Shown piece by piece: positions 44,486 to 54,261 of a stretch of DNA of 64,000 bases. Location of the stretch: positions 604,222-668,221 of the forward strand of contig NZ_JAJSAP010000001.1 of the NCBI RefSeq assembly GCF_021729035.1. Reading direction: 5' to 3'. The DNA is from Microbulbifer sediminum. Lineage in GTDB: Bacteria; Pseudomonadota; Gammaproteobacteria; Pseudomonadales; Cellvibrionaceae. Both the position numbers and the translations under genes were made by a program. The notes under the pieces are model-generated. The model saw nothing but the letters and a program-made list of their open reading frames with translations. It made no database searches and had not been told where the DNA came from. The number at the start of each line of letters is the position of its first letter. The stretch's first letter is position 1.

Positions 44486-46444
44486 CTACTGCAGTTGCAG
44501 TTGCTCCGCAATTTCCGCCCAGGATACCAGCTTGAAGTTCTGCGGGCCCGCGGGCATCCGCTTGCGTCCGTCCTGTACCACCAAAAGGCCACCGGGAAAG
44601 TGATTACCCAGGGCCGCACTGGTGACTGCAAGCCCCTCTGTTTTCGAGCTGCCATCGATGCCCAGCGCCAGGTTGATGTCGACCCGGAAATGGCCGATGA
44701 ACTCACTGCCGTCACGGCTAAACAGCGCATAACTGTCATTGCCCTGGCTGGAGACCACCAGGTAACCGCGATCGCCATCGAGGAAAATATCGAGTCCCTC
44801 CACATCTGCCACCAGCCGGTTGCCATCGACTTCCGCCACCAGTTCCTGTTCCGCATTGCCGGCCAGGAAGGCGGCGATATCGAGGCGCCAGATACCGCGA
44901 TCCGCCTCACCGAAGAACAGCAGGCCACGCTCGTCATCCACGACACACCCTTCCACCCGGCCGTGTACCGATACCTTCGCCCGCGGCTGCAACTGCCATT
45001 CGAGCGGATCGTCACCCAGCTCGACCTCCGCCAGGTGCAGCGCACCGCCCTTATCCGATACCCAAACCATGGTGCGGCCGTCGTTGCGGTACATGCACAG
45101 GCCATGGGGATCCTGCAGCCCCATCTCCCGCAACCCCAGGTGCTCGACGTTGCCGCTGCGACGGATACCGAACAGGTTGATCCCCGGTGTGGTGCGATTG
45201 GATGTAGCCGCCAGTGCGGCGTAGCGACCGCCATCCACGGCGCGCAGGTCCACATCGTTGACGCGCCCAACCGCGAACTGCTCCAGCAGGCGTCCCGACA
45301 GGCTGTAGACATTGAGGCCGCGCTTCCTGTCGGTGCCGAGCACCAGGCTCTCACTTCTGTCCTTAGGGTTTACCCAGATCGCCGGGTCGTCCGCGGCGTC
45401 ACCGGTGGAGGCGACCGGCGCCGTCTGCGCCCGTGGGCTGACCCGCGGAATATCCGCTGCAGCAGCCGCAGCGGCGGGCTCGGCCGTCGGCTCCTGCTCC
45501 GACGGCGTGCCTGGCAATTCCACGGCATAGCGCTGGACAGCATCGCTGCCCTCTTCCAGCGCAAACAGCGCACGGCTCAGGCGCGCTATGGACACCGGTT
45601 CAAGCTCGTACAGCTCCCGGTCATAGAGCGCCTTACCACGCGGGTGCGACAGGGGAAAGGCCTGCACCCGGTCACCGCTGGTCAGCCAGAGCAGGTCCTG
45701 GTCGCGGTCCAACCACAGACTACCGAATTCCTCCCCGAGCGCCTCTGCCGCAATAAAAGCCTGCCGCTCTTCATCGCGCTCCGCACTGGCGTTCAGGCTC
45801 CAGACCCCCAGCGGCGGTTGTGACACCAGCAGTCGCTGGCGCTGTTCGTCGACCACACAGCTGTTGACCTGCTGGCCAAAATGCAACGGCCGGATTTCGG
45901 TGAACAGCCAGGCCTGGTCACGGGGGTGCACCACATATTCATGGCCGAGGCCATTCTCATCGATGGTGTACAGGTGGGAGCGGTTGCCCTGGCGACCAAA
46001 ACACAGGGCCGACTGCGGCGCCGCAACTTTCAGCATACCCAGGTATTTCATCCCCGGCTGACCCGTGCCGGGCTCGATATCCAGTGACCGCAGGTGCACC
46101 TGGCCATCGCCATCATCGTAGGCGGCGATCAGCCAGCCGCCATCGGCCGCCGGCTGCACCGCGAACCGCTCGACACTGCCGCCATCGAGGGAGGTGGCCT
46201 CGGTACCGTCTTCCCGCAACAAAACCAGGCCGCGCACCTCGCTCGCCAGCAGCAGGTAATTCTTGCCGCCCAGTGCCAGGGGAGTGACCTGGCTGGACAC
46301 CACATCGGATAGCTCCAGGGTCCCTGAGGCCTGCAGTGCCTGCGGCTTGCTCCCGGTGGTTGTGCCCGGTGGCGTATCACAGCCGGCCAGCAATACCAGC
46401 GCCGCGGCCACGGGCGCGATTTTCAACAGAATATGGAGTGCCAT
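44486..46444 (-). CDS. two-part beta-propeller 3-phytase lipoprotein
   Basis: A 652-residue lipoprotein (lipobox LVLLAGC, Cys22). The C-terminal half (about 340-650) has beta-propeller phytase motifs: DAADDPAIWVNP, DPHGLCMYRND, VEGCVVDDERGLLFFGEAD and SKTEGLAV. The N-terminal half (about 40-310) is a second, more diverged propeller. Phytase releases phosphate from inositol hexakisphosphate outside or in the periplasm. An Ala-rich linker (EPTAEPAAAAAAA) joins the halves. A fragment of a TonB receptor lies just upstream, as in many phytase operons. Confidence 0.92.
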   Translation of the reverse strand: MALHILLKIAPVAAALVLLAGCDTPPGTTTGSKPQALQASGTLELSDVVSSQVTPLALGGKNYLLLASEVRGLVLLREDGTEATSLDGGSVERFAVQPAADGGWLIAAYDDGDGQVHLRSLDIEPGTGQPGMKYLGMLKVAAPQSALCFGRQGNRSHLYTIDENGLGHEYVVHPRDQAWLFTEIRPLHFGQQVNSCVVDEQRQRLLVSQPPLGVWSLNASAERDEERQAFIAAEALGEEFGSLWLDRDQDLLWLTSGDRVQAFPLSHPRGKALYDRELYELEPVSIARLSRALFALEEGSDAVQRYAVELPGTPSEQEPTAEPAAAAAAADIPRVSPRAQTAPVASTGDAADDPAIWVNPKDRSESLVLGTDRKRGLNVYSLSGRLLEQFAVGRVNDVDLRAVDGGRYAALAATSNRTTPGINLFGIRRSGNVEHLGLREMGLQDPHGLCMYRNDGRTMVWVSDKGGALHLAEVELGDDPLEWQLQPRAKVSVHGRVEGCVVDDERGLLFFGEADRGIWRLDIAAFLAGNAEQELVAEVDGNRLVADVEGLDIFLDGDRGYLVVSSQGNDSYALFSRDGSEFIGHFRVDINLALGIDGSSKTEGLAVTSAALGNHFPGGLLVVQDGRKRMPAGPQNFKLVSWAEIAEQLQLQ

Positions 46445-46471
46445 CGTCTTCAGCTTTTCCGTAAATCCCCT

Positions 46472-46759
46472 TTAAGAATATGACAAATTTACGCCAGTCT
46501 TACGGCAAACAAATGACCGGGCGTGCCGTTCCCGGTCCAGCAGGTTGGCGCCACTGAAATACAGTACCGGCGCCTGGTTGATATGCCATTCGACCAGCAG
46601 TTCCCCGATACCGTCATAGTCGGTGCTGACATATTCCCCGAGTTCTGTCGCCATCGACCCGCGGTGTTTCTGGTATGAAATGCCGGCCCCGCCAAAGCCC
46701 GGCAGGGCCCGGGTAGGCGTCGTTGGCGCAGCCCTCCAGGCAGAATTTATGTTGTTCAT
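46472..46759 (-). pseudogene. remnant of a TonB-dependent receptor C-terminus
   Basis: A 95-codon open frame whose last third (about 60-95), with ELLVEWHINQAPVLYFSGAN followed by LLDRERHA, resembles the final strands of a TBDR barrel. The N-terminal part has no signal peptide or plug. Phytase genes are often preceded by a TBDR gene, so the likeliest reading is a deleted receptor. It could instead be an unrelated small protein; no clear ribosome site was found. Confidence 0.45.
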
Positions 46760-46989
46760 GTCGTCCCTGTTTTTTTTATGGCCTGAAGCTTTTTAGCGCC
46801 TGCTGGTCAAAAGGGGGGACATGAACCTTCCGTTACGCTTTTTCCTGGTTTGCCGCTAACCTTTTATTCATCTACCGCCCACCGAAGGCGGGCAAACTCT
46901 TATAGCGCTCAGGTTGACGAAAGAACACGGCCGGAAGCATTGTGAAATAACGCGCATTCCGGCGCCCGAATCCACCGGAAGCCCCGCCA

Positions 46990-48918
46990 ATGACTGACAC
47001 CCCGGAAAACCCTTACCGGCGCCACCTCCTGAAAGCCGCAGGCGTGTTCACCATCATGGGTGCTGGCAGCGCTGCGCTGCCGGGCTGCAGCAGGCAGCAC
47101 TCCGGTCGCGACAGGCCGCTGGCTTTCAGTGAAATCCCCCACCTGCTTGATGCCAGTCACCACCTGCCGGAGGGATATCATGCCGACGTGCTGTTGCGCT
47201 GGGGCGACCCCATCCATACCGATACCGGCACCTTCGATCCCGCGACCCTCACCGCTGCCGGCCAACGGCAGCGTTTCGGCTACAACAATGACTTTATTGC
47301 CTTTATGCCACTGGCCGGGGATGCCGGCCCGGGCGAGGCGGACCGGCACCGCCGCAGCACCAACAGCGAGCGGGGCCTGCTGTGTGTCAATCATGAATAC
47401 ACCCTGCCGCACCTGATGTTTCCCGGCTACGACGACGAATACAGCGCCACGCGGGGCGTCAGTGCAAAACATGTGGCCATCGAGCAGGCCGCCTGTGGCC
47501 ACACCGTTGTCGAGATCGAGAAAACGGCCCGGGGATGGCAGCCACTCCTGGACAGTCCTTATAACCGCCGCATCACGCTCGATACCGAGATGGATATTGT
47601 CGGCCCCGCCGCCGGCGATCCGCGCCTGCAGACAGCTGCCGATCCCAGTGGCACCCGGGTTTCCGGCACTGTGGGGAACTGCGCCGGCGGCAAGACCCCC
47701 TGGGGCACCGTGCTGATCGCGGAGGAGGGATTTGGCGGCGCTTTCCAGGGTGATCCCGATGCCATCGCCGATCCGGTCGAGGCACGCAACCACCACGCAT
47801 TCGGCATTGTCCCGGACAACCGCAACTGGGGCGATCACGACCGGCGTTTCGATATCGCGGTCGAACCCCGGGAACCCAACCGCTTTGGCTGGATGGTGGA
47901 GTTCGATCCCTACGACCCGGAATCCCGCCCCCGCAAGCTCACCACCCTGGGTCGCTTCGAACACGAGGGCTTCACCCTGGTGAGCAAGCCGGGCCGGCGC
48001 GTGGTGGCATATGGTGGCGATGACGACGAGGGGCAGTTCGTTTATCGATTTGTCTCCGCCGAGACATACCACCCCGGCGCCCACGCCACCAACCGCAACC
48101 TGCTCACCGCCGGCACTCTTTACGCCGGGCAGTTCAACCCCGATGGCAGCGGCCACTGGCTGCCACTGGTGTTTGGCGATGGGCCGCTCACACCGGAGAA
48201 CGGTTTCCGCAACCAGGCCGATGTGCTGGTGGATGCCCGTCGCGCCGCTGCCCTGCTGGGCGCCACGCCCATGGACCGGCCGGAGGACGTGGAAACGAAC
48301 CCGGTGAACGACTGTACCTATGTCATGCTCACCAAAAACAAGAGACGTGCGAAGGACGAGACAGAACCCGCCAATCCCCGCCCGCGCAATGCCGCCGGCC
48401 ATGTGCTGGAAATCGTACCGCCCGGTATGCAGGGTGACCGCGACCACACCAGCGACAGCTTCCGCTGGCACACCTTCCTGCTGGGCGGCAACCCCAACGC
48501 GGAGGATCCAGACGAGCGCGGCGCCTATGGCCAGCAGGTCACCGGGGCCATTTCACCGCACGGCTGGTTTGCCAACCCGGACAATGTCGCGTTCGACCGT
48601 GCTGGCAATATGTGGATTGCCACCGACGGCTGTGAGGGCTTCGGTTTCCATGACGGCCTCTGGGCCATGGCAACCGAAGGCGAAATGCGCGCCGCACCCC
48701 GCCACTTCTTTGGTTGCCCACAGGGCGCCGAGGTCTGTGGACCAGAATTCACACCGGACGGCACCACCCTGTTTATCGCCGTGCAGCACCCTGCCGACGG
48801 CGGCCATTCCACCTTCAGTAACCCCCTGCACCGCTGGCCGGACAACGACCCAGCCTTGCCACCACGGCCGGCGGTGCTGGCAATTCACCGCAAAGACGGC
48901 CGCACTGTCGGCAGCTGA
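46990..48918 (+). CDS. phoX: PhoX-type alkaline phosphatase
   Basis: A 642-residue protein of the PhoX (DUF839) family. The N-terminus YRRHLLKAAG is a Tat signal, and LPGCS may be a lipobox (Cys33), so export folded to the periplasm or membrane is expected. Conserved stretches include GLLCVNHEYT, GNCAGGKTPWGTVLIAEEG, ERRHFDIAVE-type residues near 295, and GFHDGLWAM. PhoX uses calcium and iron to remove phosphate from phosphomonoesters. It is divergent from the TBDR remnant and phytase, fitting a phosphate-scavenging locus. No clear Pho box was seen in front. Confidence 0.9.
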   Translation: MTDTPENPYRRHLLKAAGVFTIMGAGSAALPGCSRQHSGRDRPLAFSEIPHLLDASHHLPEGYHADVLLRWGDPIHTDTGTFDPATLTAAGQRQRFGYNNDFIAFMPLAGDAGPGEADRHRRSTNSERGLLCVNHEYTLPHLMFPGYDDEYSATRGVSAKHVAIEQAACGHTVVEIEKTARGWQPLLDSPYNRRITLDTEMDIVGPAAGDPRLQTAADPSGTRVSGTVGNCAGGKTPWGTVLIAEEGFGGAFQGDPDAIADPVEARNHHAFGIVPDNRNWGDHDRRFDIAVEPREPNRFGWMVEFDPYDPESRPRKLTTLGRFEHEGFTLVSKPGRRVVAYGGDDDEGQFVYRFVSAETYHPGAHATNRNLLTAGTLYAGQFNPDGSGHWLPLVFGDGPLTPENGFRNQADVLVDARRAAALLGATPMDRPEDVETNPVNDCTYVMLTKNKRRAKDETEPANPRPRNAAGHVLEIVPPGMQGDRDHTSDSFRWHTFLLGGNPNAEDPDERGAYGQQVTGAISPHGWFANPDNVAFDRAGNMWIATDGCEGFGFHDGLWAMATEGEMRAAPRHFFGCPQGAEVCGPEFTPDGTTLFIAVQHPADGGHSTFSNPLHRWPDNDPALPPRPAVLAIHRKDGRTVGS

Positions 48919-48968
48919 GTGGGAGGGGGAGTGGGAGTGGGAAAGCGGTGCCGGGCTGGCACGATGAT

Positions 48969-49577
48969 TCAGACGGAAAAGAACTGCTGCAACCCCACCA
49001 GGACATTGGTAGTGGCAACTGATGCCAGGATCAGCCCCATCACCCGGCTGACAATATTGGCTCCGGCACTGCCGATCCAGCGGAAAATCCACTGGGCGGT
49101 CAGCAGCAGCAGAAGCACAATCGCCAGCACCGCCAGCATCGACGTGGCGGTACGCATCTGGTGGATCGGGTCGAAGCGGTAGTTGTCAGTCAGTACCACC
49201 GCCGCCAGCATGGCCCCGGGCGAGGCGATGGAGGGCACCGCCAGCGGAAAAATAGCAGTCTCGTGGCCGCTCTTCGCAATCCCGACCTCCTGCTCGGGCT
49301 TGCCCTCGCCAAAGATCATCGTCAGCGCAAACAGGAACAACACCACCCCACCCGCCACCTGGAAGGCCGACAGCGGCACACCGATTGTCTCCAGCAGGTA
49401 TTGCCCCGCCAGCAGGAAAAACAACAGGATACCGGTAGCCACCGCCACGGCAATGATGGCGATCTTGCGTTTCTGCCACTCCGCGTGCCGCGCGGTCACG
49501 GCAATAAAGACCGGCAGGGTGCCCACCGGGTCGATCACGGCAAAGAAAAAGACAAAGCTGCTGATCCAATCGTTCAA
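48969..49577 (-). CDS. MarC family membrane protein
   Basis: A 202-residue inner-membrane protein with six helices, matching MarC/YchE: FFAVIDPVGTLPVFIAVTA at the N-terminus, FALTMIFGEG, FPLAVPSIASPGAMLAAVVL, and a closing RVMGLILASVATTNVLVGL. The family was once linked to multiple antibiotic resistance but its transport substrate is not settled. The start is TTG 49577 with CCGGAG before it; no ATG fits the conserved N-terminus. Confidence 0.92.
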   Translation of the reverse strand: MNDWISSFVFFFAVIDPVGTLPVFIAVTARHAEWQKRKIAIIAVAVATGILLFFLLAGQYLLETIGVPLSAFQVAGGVVLFLFALTMIFGEGKPEQEVGIAKSGHETAIFPLAVPSIASPGAMLAAVVLTDNYRFDPIHQMRTATSMLAVLAIVLLLLLTAQWIFRWIGSAGANIVSRVMGLILASVATTNVLVGLQQFFSV

Positions 49578-49615
49578 TGGCTGCTCCGGCGCACCGTGCT
49601 ACTATCGGCGTATCG

Positions 49616-49639
49616 CTGCAGGAATGGCCGCTCCTGCAG
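49616..49639. other. inverted repeat in the marC/aceK divergent promoter region
   Basis: A perfect 8-base inverted repeat, CTGCAGGA / TCCTGCAG with an 8-base spacer, lies 39 bases before aceK. It could be an operator or a REP-like element. Nothing identifies a binding protein. Confidence 0.4.
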
Positions 49640-49677
49640 GAGAGAGCTGAGATGGGCCCCGAACAGAAGTCTAGTGC

Positions 49678-51429
49678 ATGACCAACCACTCACCGACAGC
49701 ACGGCGAATTGCCAAGACCATCCTGAATGGCTTCGATGCCTATTTCGCGGATTTCCAGAATATTACCCTGGGGGCCAAGGCGCGTTTCGAAACCGCTGCC
49801 TGGCAGGGTGTCCACCACGCCAACAAGGAGCGCATCGACCTCTACAAAACCAAGGTCAACCAGGTGGTGAAACTGGTGCACTCGGTCACCAGCAAGGACA
49901 CCACCATGCTGCAGCTTTGGCGGGAGGCGCGCGCCACCTTTGCCCAGCTGATTGCCAACCACAGTAACTACGAGATTGCCGAGACATTCTTCAACTCTGT
50001 GTTCTGCAAGCAGTTTGACCACGCCAACATCCACGACAGCAACTTGTTCGTGAAACCCTCTCGGCCGCCCGATGACAAGCCGCTGCGCGATTACAGTATC
50101 TATATCAGCTACAGCGGCCGGGACGGCCTCGAGTACATGATCGAGGACATCCTCAACGATTACGGTTTTTCCATCCCCTGGGAAAACCAGCAGCGGGATA
50201 TCCGCAATATCTGCGAGGCCCTGCGGGCCCGGCCACTGTCACATGTGACCGATGAAAAAAAGTTGCGCGTGGATATGCTGGAATCCGTGTTCTACCGCAA
50301 CAAGGCCGCCTACCTGGTGGGCCGGCTGATGTACGCTGGCGAGGTGATCCCCCTGATCCTGCCGTGCCTGAATAATGGCCGCGGCGCCATCTTTGTAGAT
50401 ACGGTGCTCTACAGCAACGACTCCGCCAGTATCATCTTCAGTTTCACCCGCTCCTATTTCATGGTGGATGCGCCCATCCCCTCACGGTTCGTGCGTTTCC
50501 TCTCCACCATCATGCCCCTCAAGGAGCGCTCGGAACTCTACAATTCCATCGGCTTCCACAAGCACGGCAAAACGGAGTTCTATCGCCATATCCTGGCGCA
50601 TATGAAGGTGAGCAATGACAAGTTCATCATCGCCCCGGGCATCAAGGGCATGGTGATGAGCGTCTTTACATTGCCCTCCTACCCGGTGGTATTCAAGGTC
50701 ATCAAGGACAGGTTCGACCGCCCAAAGACAGTCACCGAAGCGATCGTGAAGGACAAATACAAATTTGTATCCCGCTCGGACCGGGTTGGTCGCATGGCCG
50801 ACACCCAGGAATACACCAATTTCATTTTTTACCGCAATCGCTTCAGTGACGAGCTGCTGGAAGAGCTGCAGGAACTGGCCCCGTCAAAGCTGCAGATCGA
50901 TGACAAGTGGGTGATCATCAAGCACCTGTATGTGGAGCGGCGCATGGAACCGCTCAATCTCTACCTGCAGGACGCCAGTGACGACGAGATCCGGGAAGCC
51001 ATGGAGGAATACGGCAATGCGATCAAGCAGCTGGCGGCGGCCAACATCTTCCCAGGGGATATGCTGCTAAAGAACTTTGGCGTCACCCGCCACGGCCGGG
51101 TGGTTTTTTACGACTACGACGAACTGTGTCCGCTGACCGAGTGCAATTTCCGCAAGATCCCGGAGCCACAGACTGCGGAACAGGAACTGTCGGACCAGCC
51201 CTGGTACACCGTGGCCGAGGCGGATGTGTTCCCGGAGGAGTTCCGGCTGTTTTTCTCCGGCAACCCGGTGGCACGCAAGGCCTTCGAGAGCCAGCACAGT
51301 GATCTCTATGACTACCGTTACTGGCAGCGCCTGCAAGACCGCATACGAGCCGGCCATATCGAAAGCGCTTTCCCCTACCGACGCAAGTGGCGCTTCAAGC
51401 GTCGCTCCAGCAAGACTGCGTCACAATAG
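49678..51429 (+). CDS. aceK: isocitrate dehydrogenase kinase/phosphatase AceK
   Basis: A 583-residue bifunctional enzyme that switches isocitrate dehydrogenase off and on by phosphorylation, directing carbon to the glyoxylate bypass. The sequence matches AceK along its length: RFETAAWQGVHHANKERIDL at the N-terminus, APGIKGMVMSVFTLPSYPVVF (ATP loop), KHLYVERRMEPLNLYL, and the DYDE catalytic segment VVFYDYDELCPLTECNFR. Icl and MS genes are not in the window. It stands alone, with a short inverted repeat at 49616-49639 before it. Confidence 0.97.
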   Translation: MTNHSPTARRIAKTILNGFDAYFADFQNITLGAKARFETAAWQGVHHANKERIDLYKTKVNQVVKLVHSVTSKDTTMLQLWREARATFAQLIANHSNYEIAETFFNSVFCKQFDHANIHDSNLFVKPSRPPDDKPLRDYSIYISYSGRDGLEYMIEDILNDYGFSIPWENQQRDIRNICEALRARPLSHVTDEKKLRVDMLESVFYRNKAAYLVGRLMYAGEVIPLILPCLNNGRGAIFVDTVLYSNDSASIIFSFTRSYFMVDAPIPSRFVRFLSTIMPLKERSELYNSIGFHKHGKTEFYRHILAHMKVSNDKFIIAPGIKGMVMSVFTLPSYPVVFKVIKDRFDRPKTVTEAIVKDKYKFVSRSDRVGRMADTQEYTNFIFYRNRFSDELLEELQELAPSKLQIDDKWVIIKHLYVERRMEPLNLYLQDASDDEIREAMEEYGNAIKQLAAANIFPGDMLLKNFGVTRHGRVVFYDYDELCPLTECNFRKIPEPQTAEQELSDQPWYTVAEADVFPEEFRLFFSGNPVARKAFESQHSDLYDYRYWQRLQDRIRAGHIESAFPYRRKWRFKRRSSKTASQ

Positions 51430-51485
51430 TTGCGGCTATAGTGAACAGAGTGGCGACCCGGATTTAACAGTACCAGGAGTTGACT

Positions 51486-51974
51486 GTGCAGTTTTTTCGC
51501 GCGGCAGTGTTGGCAGGTCTCATGGGTATCGCCGGTTCCGGCTGCGGCTACCTGCCCAGCGAACTGGACTCCGGCAAAAAATCCAATAGCGGGCACGCAC
51601 GGGTGACAGCCAAACAGCACACCACCAGCTGCGATGCCCCGGCCCGGGGCTTTCGCAAGGTCAGCTTCTCCCGCCTGTACCGCACTACGGGAGACCGGAA
51701 AACCCCGTTCGAGGAGAACAGTGAGCTCCCGGCCCAGTACGATGTGTACGCCTATGTGTGGGGCTATGGCAAATGCAACGCCTCCGGCGATTGCGCCGCG
51801 GGGGATCACTACTGGCTGATCGAGCGCGGTCCCGGCAACGACTTCAGCACCTGGGTAGTCACACCGCAGTACCCGCGTATCACCATCCAGTCACAGTGCC
51901 GCGACCGCCTGCATGTGGGCAAACGGTACCGGTTCTCATTCAGTCGCGGTCACCTGGTCGGGTTCAGCCGCTAG
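51486..51974 (+). CDS. putative lipoprotein of unknown function
   Basis: A 162-residue protein with a signal sequence and a possible lipobox (GIAGSGC, Cys18). It is not recognised as a named family. It has four other cysteines (in TSCDAP, GKCNAS, GDCAAG, SQCRDR), probably in two disulfides, consistent with a periplasmic or outer-membrane location. GTG 51486 is chosen because AGGAG lies six bases before it. Its last 38 bases overlap the 3' end of ppk1 on the other strand. Confidence 0.7.
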   Translation: MQFFRAAVLAGLMGIAGSGCGYLPSELDSGKKSNSGHARVTAKQHTTSCDAPARGFRKVSFSRLYRTTGDRKTPFEENSELPAQYDVYAYVWGYGKCNASGDCAAGDHYWLIERGPGNDFSTWVVTPQYPRITIQSQCRDRLHVGKRYRFSFSRGHLVGFSR

Positions 51975-54032
51975 AAGCTGCGGCAACTCCTCCTGCCGCT
52001 TCTTCAGTAAACGGTAAACGGAATCCTGCGCCCGGCAGCCACGGGCGCTGTGGCCGGCAATGCGGGTATTGCTCTGGTCCCGGTCCAGTACCCGCGCCTT
52101 GCGATTATCCCGCCACTGCAGTTCCATAACCTGTCGCACCGTTTCGCGATGGTGCTTGTCCCAGACCGGGAAGGTCACCTCGACACGATGATCCAGGTTG
52201 CGGGTCATCAGGTCCGCTGACGACAACCACACCTCCTCCTCACCGCCATTATGGAACAGGTAGACCCGCGCGTGCTCCAGGTACTTGTCCACCAGGCTGA
52301 TTGCCTCGATATTGTCCGACAGCCCCGGTGTCTCACAGACCAGCGCGCACATGCTGCGCACAATCAGGCGCACGCGAACGCCCGCACCGCTGGCACGGTA
52401 GAGCCGGGCAATGATCTCGCTGTCCACCAGGTTGTTGCACTTGAAAAACAGCTCGGCCCGCTCGCCACGCTCGGCCGCCTCGATTTCCCGGTCGATGGCG
52501 TGAAGCAGCGCGGGGCGATTGGTATAGGGGGACACGGCAATGTGCTGGTACTCGGGCCGCTGGTGGGTGTACTGCAGGAATTCGAATACGTTGTAAACAT
52601 CCTTGCCCAGCCGCTGGTCACTGGTGAGCAGGCTGAAATCACAGTAGACGCGCGCCGTGCTCTCGTTGAAATTGCCGGTGCCCAGGTGGCTGTAAAAGCG
52701 CTGCTGACCGTTTTCCTCGCGGAGGATCGAGATCAGCTTGCAGTGCACTTTCAGGCCCGGCGCGCCGTAAATGACTTCCACCCCGGCATCCCGCAGCTCA
52801 TTAGACCAGTGGATATTGGCCAGCTCGTCAAACCTCGCCTGCAACTCCACTACCGCCACTACCCGCTTGTTGTTGCGCACCGCATTGACCAGCGCCGCCA
52901 CCACGCGGGAATTGCTGGCCACCCGGTACAGGTTGATTCGGATCTCACGCACCTGCGGGTCGATGGCGGCGGAAATCAGCAAATTGGTGATGGCGCGGAA
53001 GTCGTGGTACGGATAGTAGAGCAGCTGGTCGCGCACATTCAGTGCCCCGAAGACGCTCTCTTTCTCCGGAAGCGTTTCCAATGGTTTCAGCGGTCTGTAG
53101 CGATGGCGGGCGGAGTCAGCCGGGAAGCGCATGAAATCCTTGGAATTATGGTAGCGCCCGCCCGGGGTATAACTGTCAAAGCGGCCCATCCGCAGTTTTT
53201 TCTTGACCAGGTTGAACACCACTTCCGGCATGGCCGCATCGTAGGCCATCCGCACGGGGTCCGCCTGTTTGCGCTTCTTCAGGGATTTGGCCACACGGTC
53301 GACAATGTTCTGTGTGATTTCCTCGCTCAGCTCGAGCTCCGCATCACGACTGATCTTGAACATGTAAGCTTCCGCCTTCGCGATGGGCAGTACATAGCGG
53401 AAGACATCTACCAGGCAGGCACGGATGATGTTGTCGAGTACGATATAGACTTTCTCGTGCTGATCCTCCCGCGGCGGGATAACTACAAACCGCGGCAACG
53501 TATCGGTGGGAATTTCCAGCGCCGCAAAGCGCTCACTGCCATCCTCCAGCTGCAGGTAAATGGCGAAATAAATACTCGCCTCGTTAAGCAGCGGCATGGT
53601 ATCGCGGTCATCGATAAAGAATGGTTCCAGCTCGGGCAGCACTTCGCGGTGAAAATAACCCTCGACAAAGCTGCGCTGCTTTTCGGTGAGCTGGGCCTCG
53701 CTGACCAGGTGGATATCGTGCTTTCCCAGATCACTCAGCACCTTGGTATAGGCGGCATAGGAGCGCCGCTGCAGGCGCAGGACTCTCTCGTTGATGGTGG
53801 CCAAAAGCTCGGAAAAATCCTCTTTCTTTTTTGTGCTTTTGGCAAAAGTTGCCACCCGTCGTACGTCGGCGACCCGCACCCGGTAAAACTCATCCAGGTT
53901 ACTGGAGAAAATCCCCAGAAAGCGCACCCGTTCGATTATCGGCACGCGCTCGTCCTCGACTTCCTGCAGGACGCGCTCGTTGAAAGACAGCCAGCTCAGC
54001 TCTTTGGGGTAGACCGGTGTATTGTTAATCAT
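51936..54032 (-). CDS. ppk1: polyphosphate kinase 1
   Basis: A 698-residue PPK1 that polymerises polyphosphate from ATP. The N-terminal domain begins PVYPKELSWLSFNERVLQE. The catalytic part holds the phosphorylated His in LKVHCKLI and the conserved YSHLGTGNFNESTARVYCDF, with LMTRNLDHRVEVTFPV near the C-terminus. ATG 54032 matches the family start; the frame extends 28 codons upstream without support. It is divergent from ppx with a PhoB-box-like sequence between them, oriented toward ppk1. Confidence 0.95.
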   Translation of the reverse strand: MINNTPVYPKELSWLSFNERVLQEVEDERVPIIERVRFLGIFSSNLDEFYRVRVADVRRVATFAKSTKKKEDFSELLATINERVLRLQRRSYAAYTKVLSDLGKHDIHLVSEAQLTEKQRSFVEGYFHREVLPELEPFFIDDRDTMPLLNEASIYFAIYLQLEDGSERFAALEIPTDTLPRFVVIPPREDQHEKVYIVLDNIIRACLVDVFRYVLPIAKAEAYMFKISRDAELELSEEITQNIVDRVAKSLKKRKQADPVRMAYDAAMPEVVFNLVKKKLRMGRFDSYTPGGRYHNSKDFMRFPADSARHRYRPLKPLETLPEKESVFGALNVRDQLLYYPYHDFRAITNLLISAAIDPQVREIRINLYRVASNSRVVAALVNAVRNNKRVVAVVELQARFDELANIHWSNELRDAGVEVIYGAPGLKVHCKLISILREENGQQRFYSHLGTGNFNESTARVYCDFSLLTSDQRLGKDVYNVFEFLQYTHQRPEYQHIAVSPYTNRPALLHAIDREIEAAERGERAELFFKCNNLVDSEIIARLYRASGAGVRVRLIVRSMCALVCETPGLSDNIEAISLVDKYLEHARVYLFHNGGEEEVWLSSADLMTRNLDHRVEVTFPVWDKHHRETVRQVMELQWRDNRKARVLDRDQSNTRIAGHSARGCRAQDSVYRLLKKRQEELPQLLAAEPDQVTATE

Positions 54033-54261
54033 GTACCACTTGCTTGGATCGTTCTGCGGGAGTTGAGCCGCTATAGCCTGGTGCTGGCACCTGAAAATCC
54101 GGGGCCCGCCTGCCATGCCCGCATTGCCCTACTCTTGAATCTGCGCCACTATTTCACAGGCGGTGATTATTATGCCCGAGGCCAACGGTGCCGTATGTAG
54201 CTGGAACAGGCCCGGTATTTTTGGATTGCCGGATAATAGTAGAGCAGTTTGCTACATTCAG

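Noticed and set aside
46909..48471. Minus-strand 520-codon frame opposite phoX
   Set aside because: Antisense to PhoX; it lacks a ribosome site and recognisable motifs.
52251..54200. Plus-strand 649-codon frame opposite ppk1
   Set aside because: Its length comes from the GC-rich codon pattern of ppk1; no domain is present.
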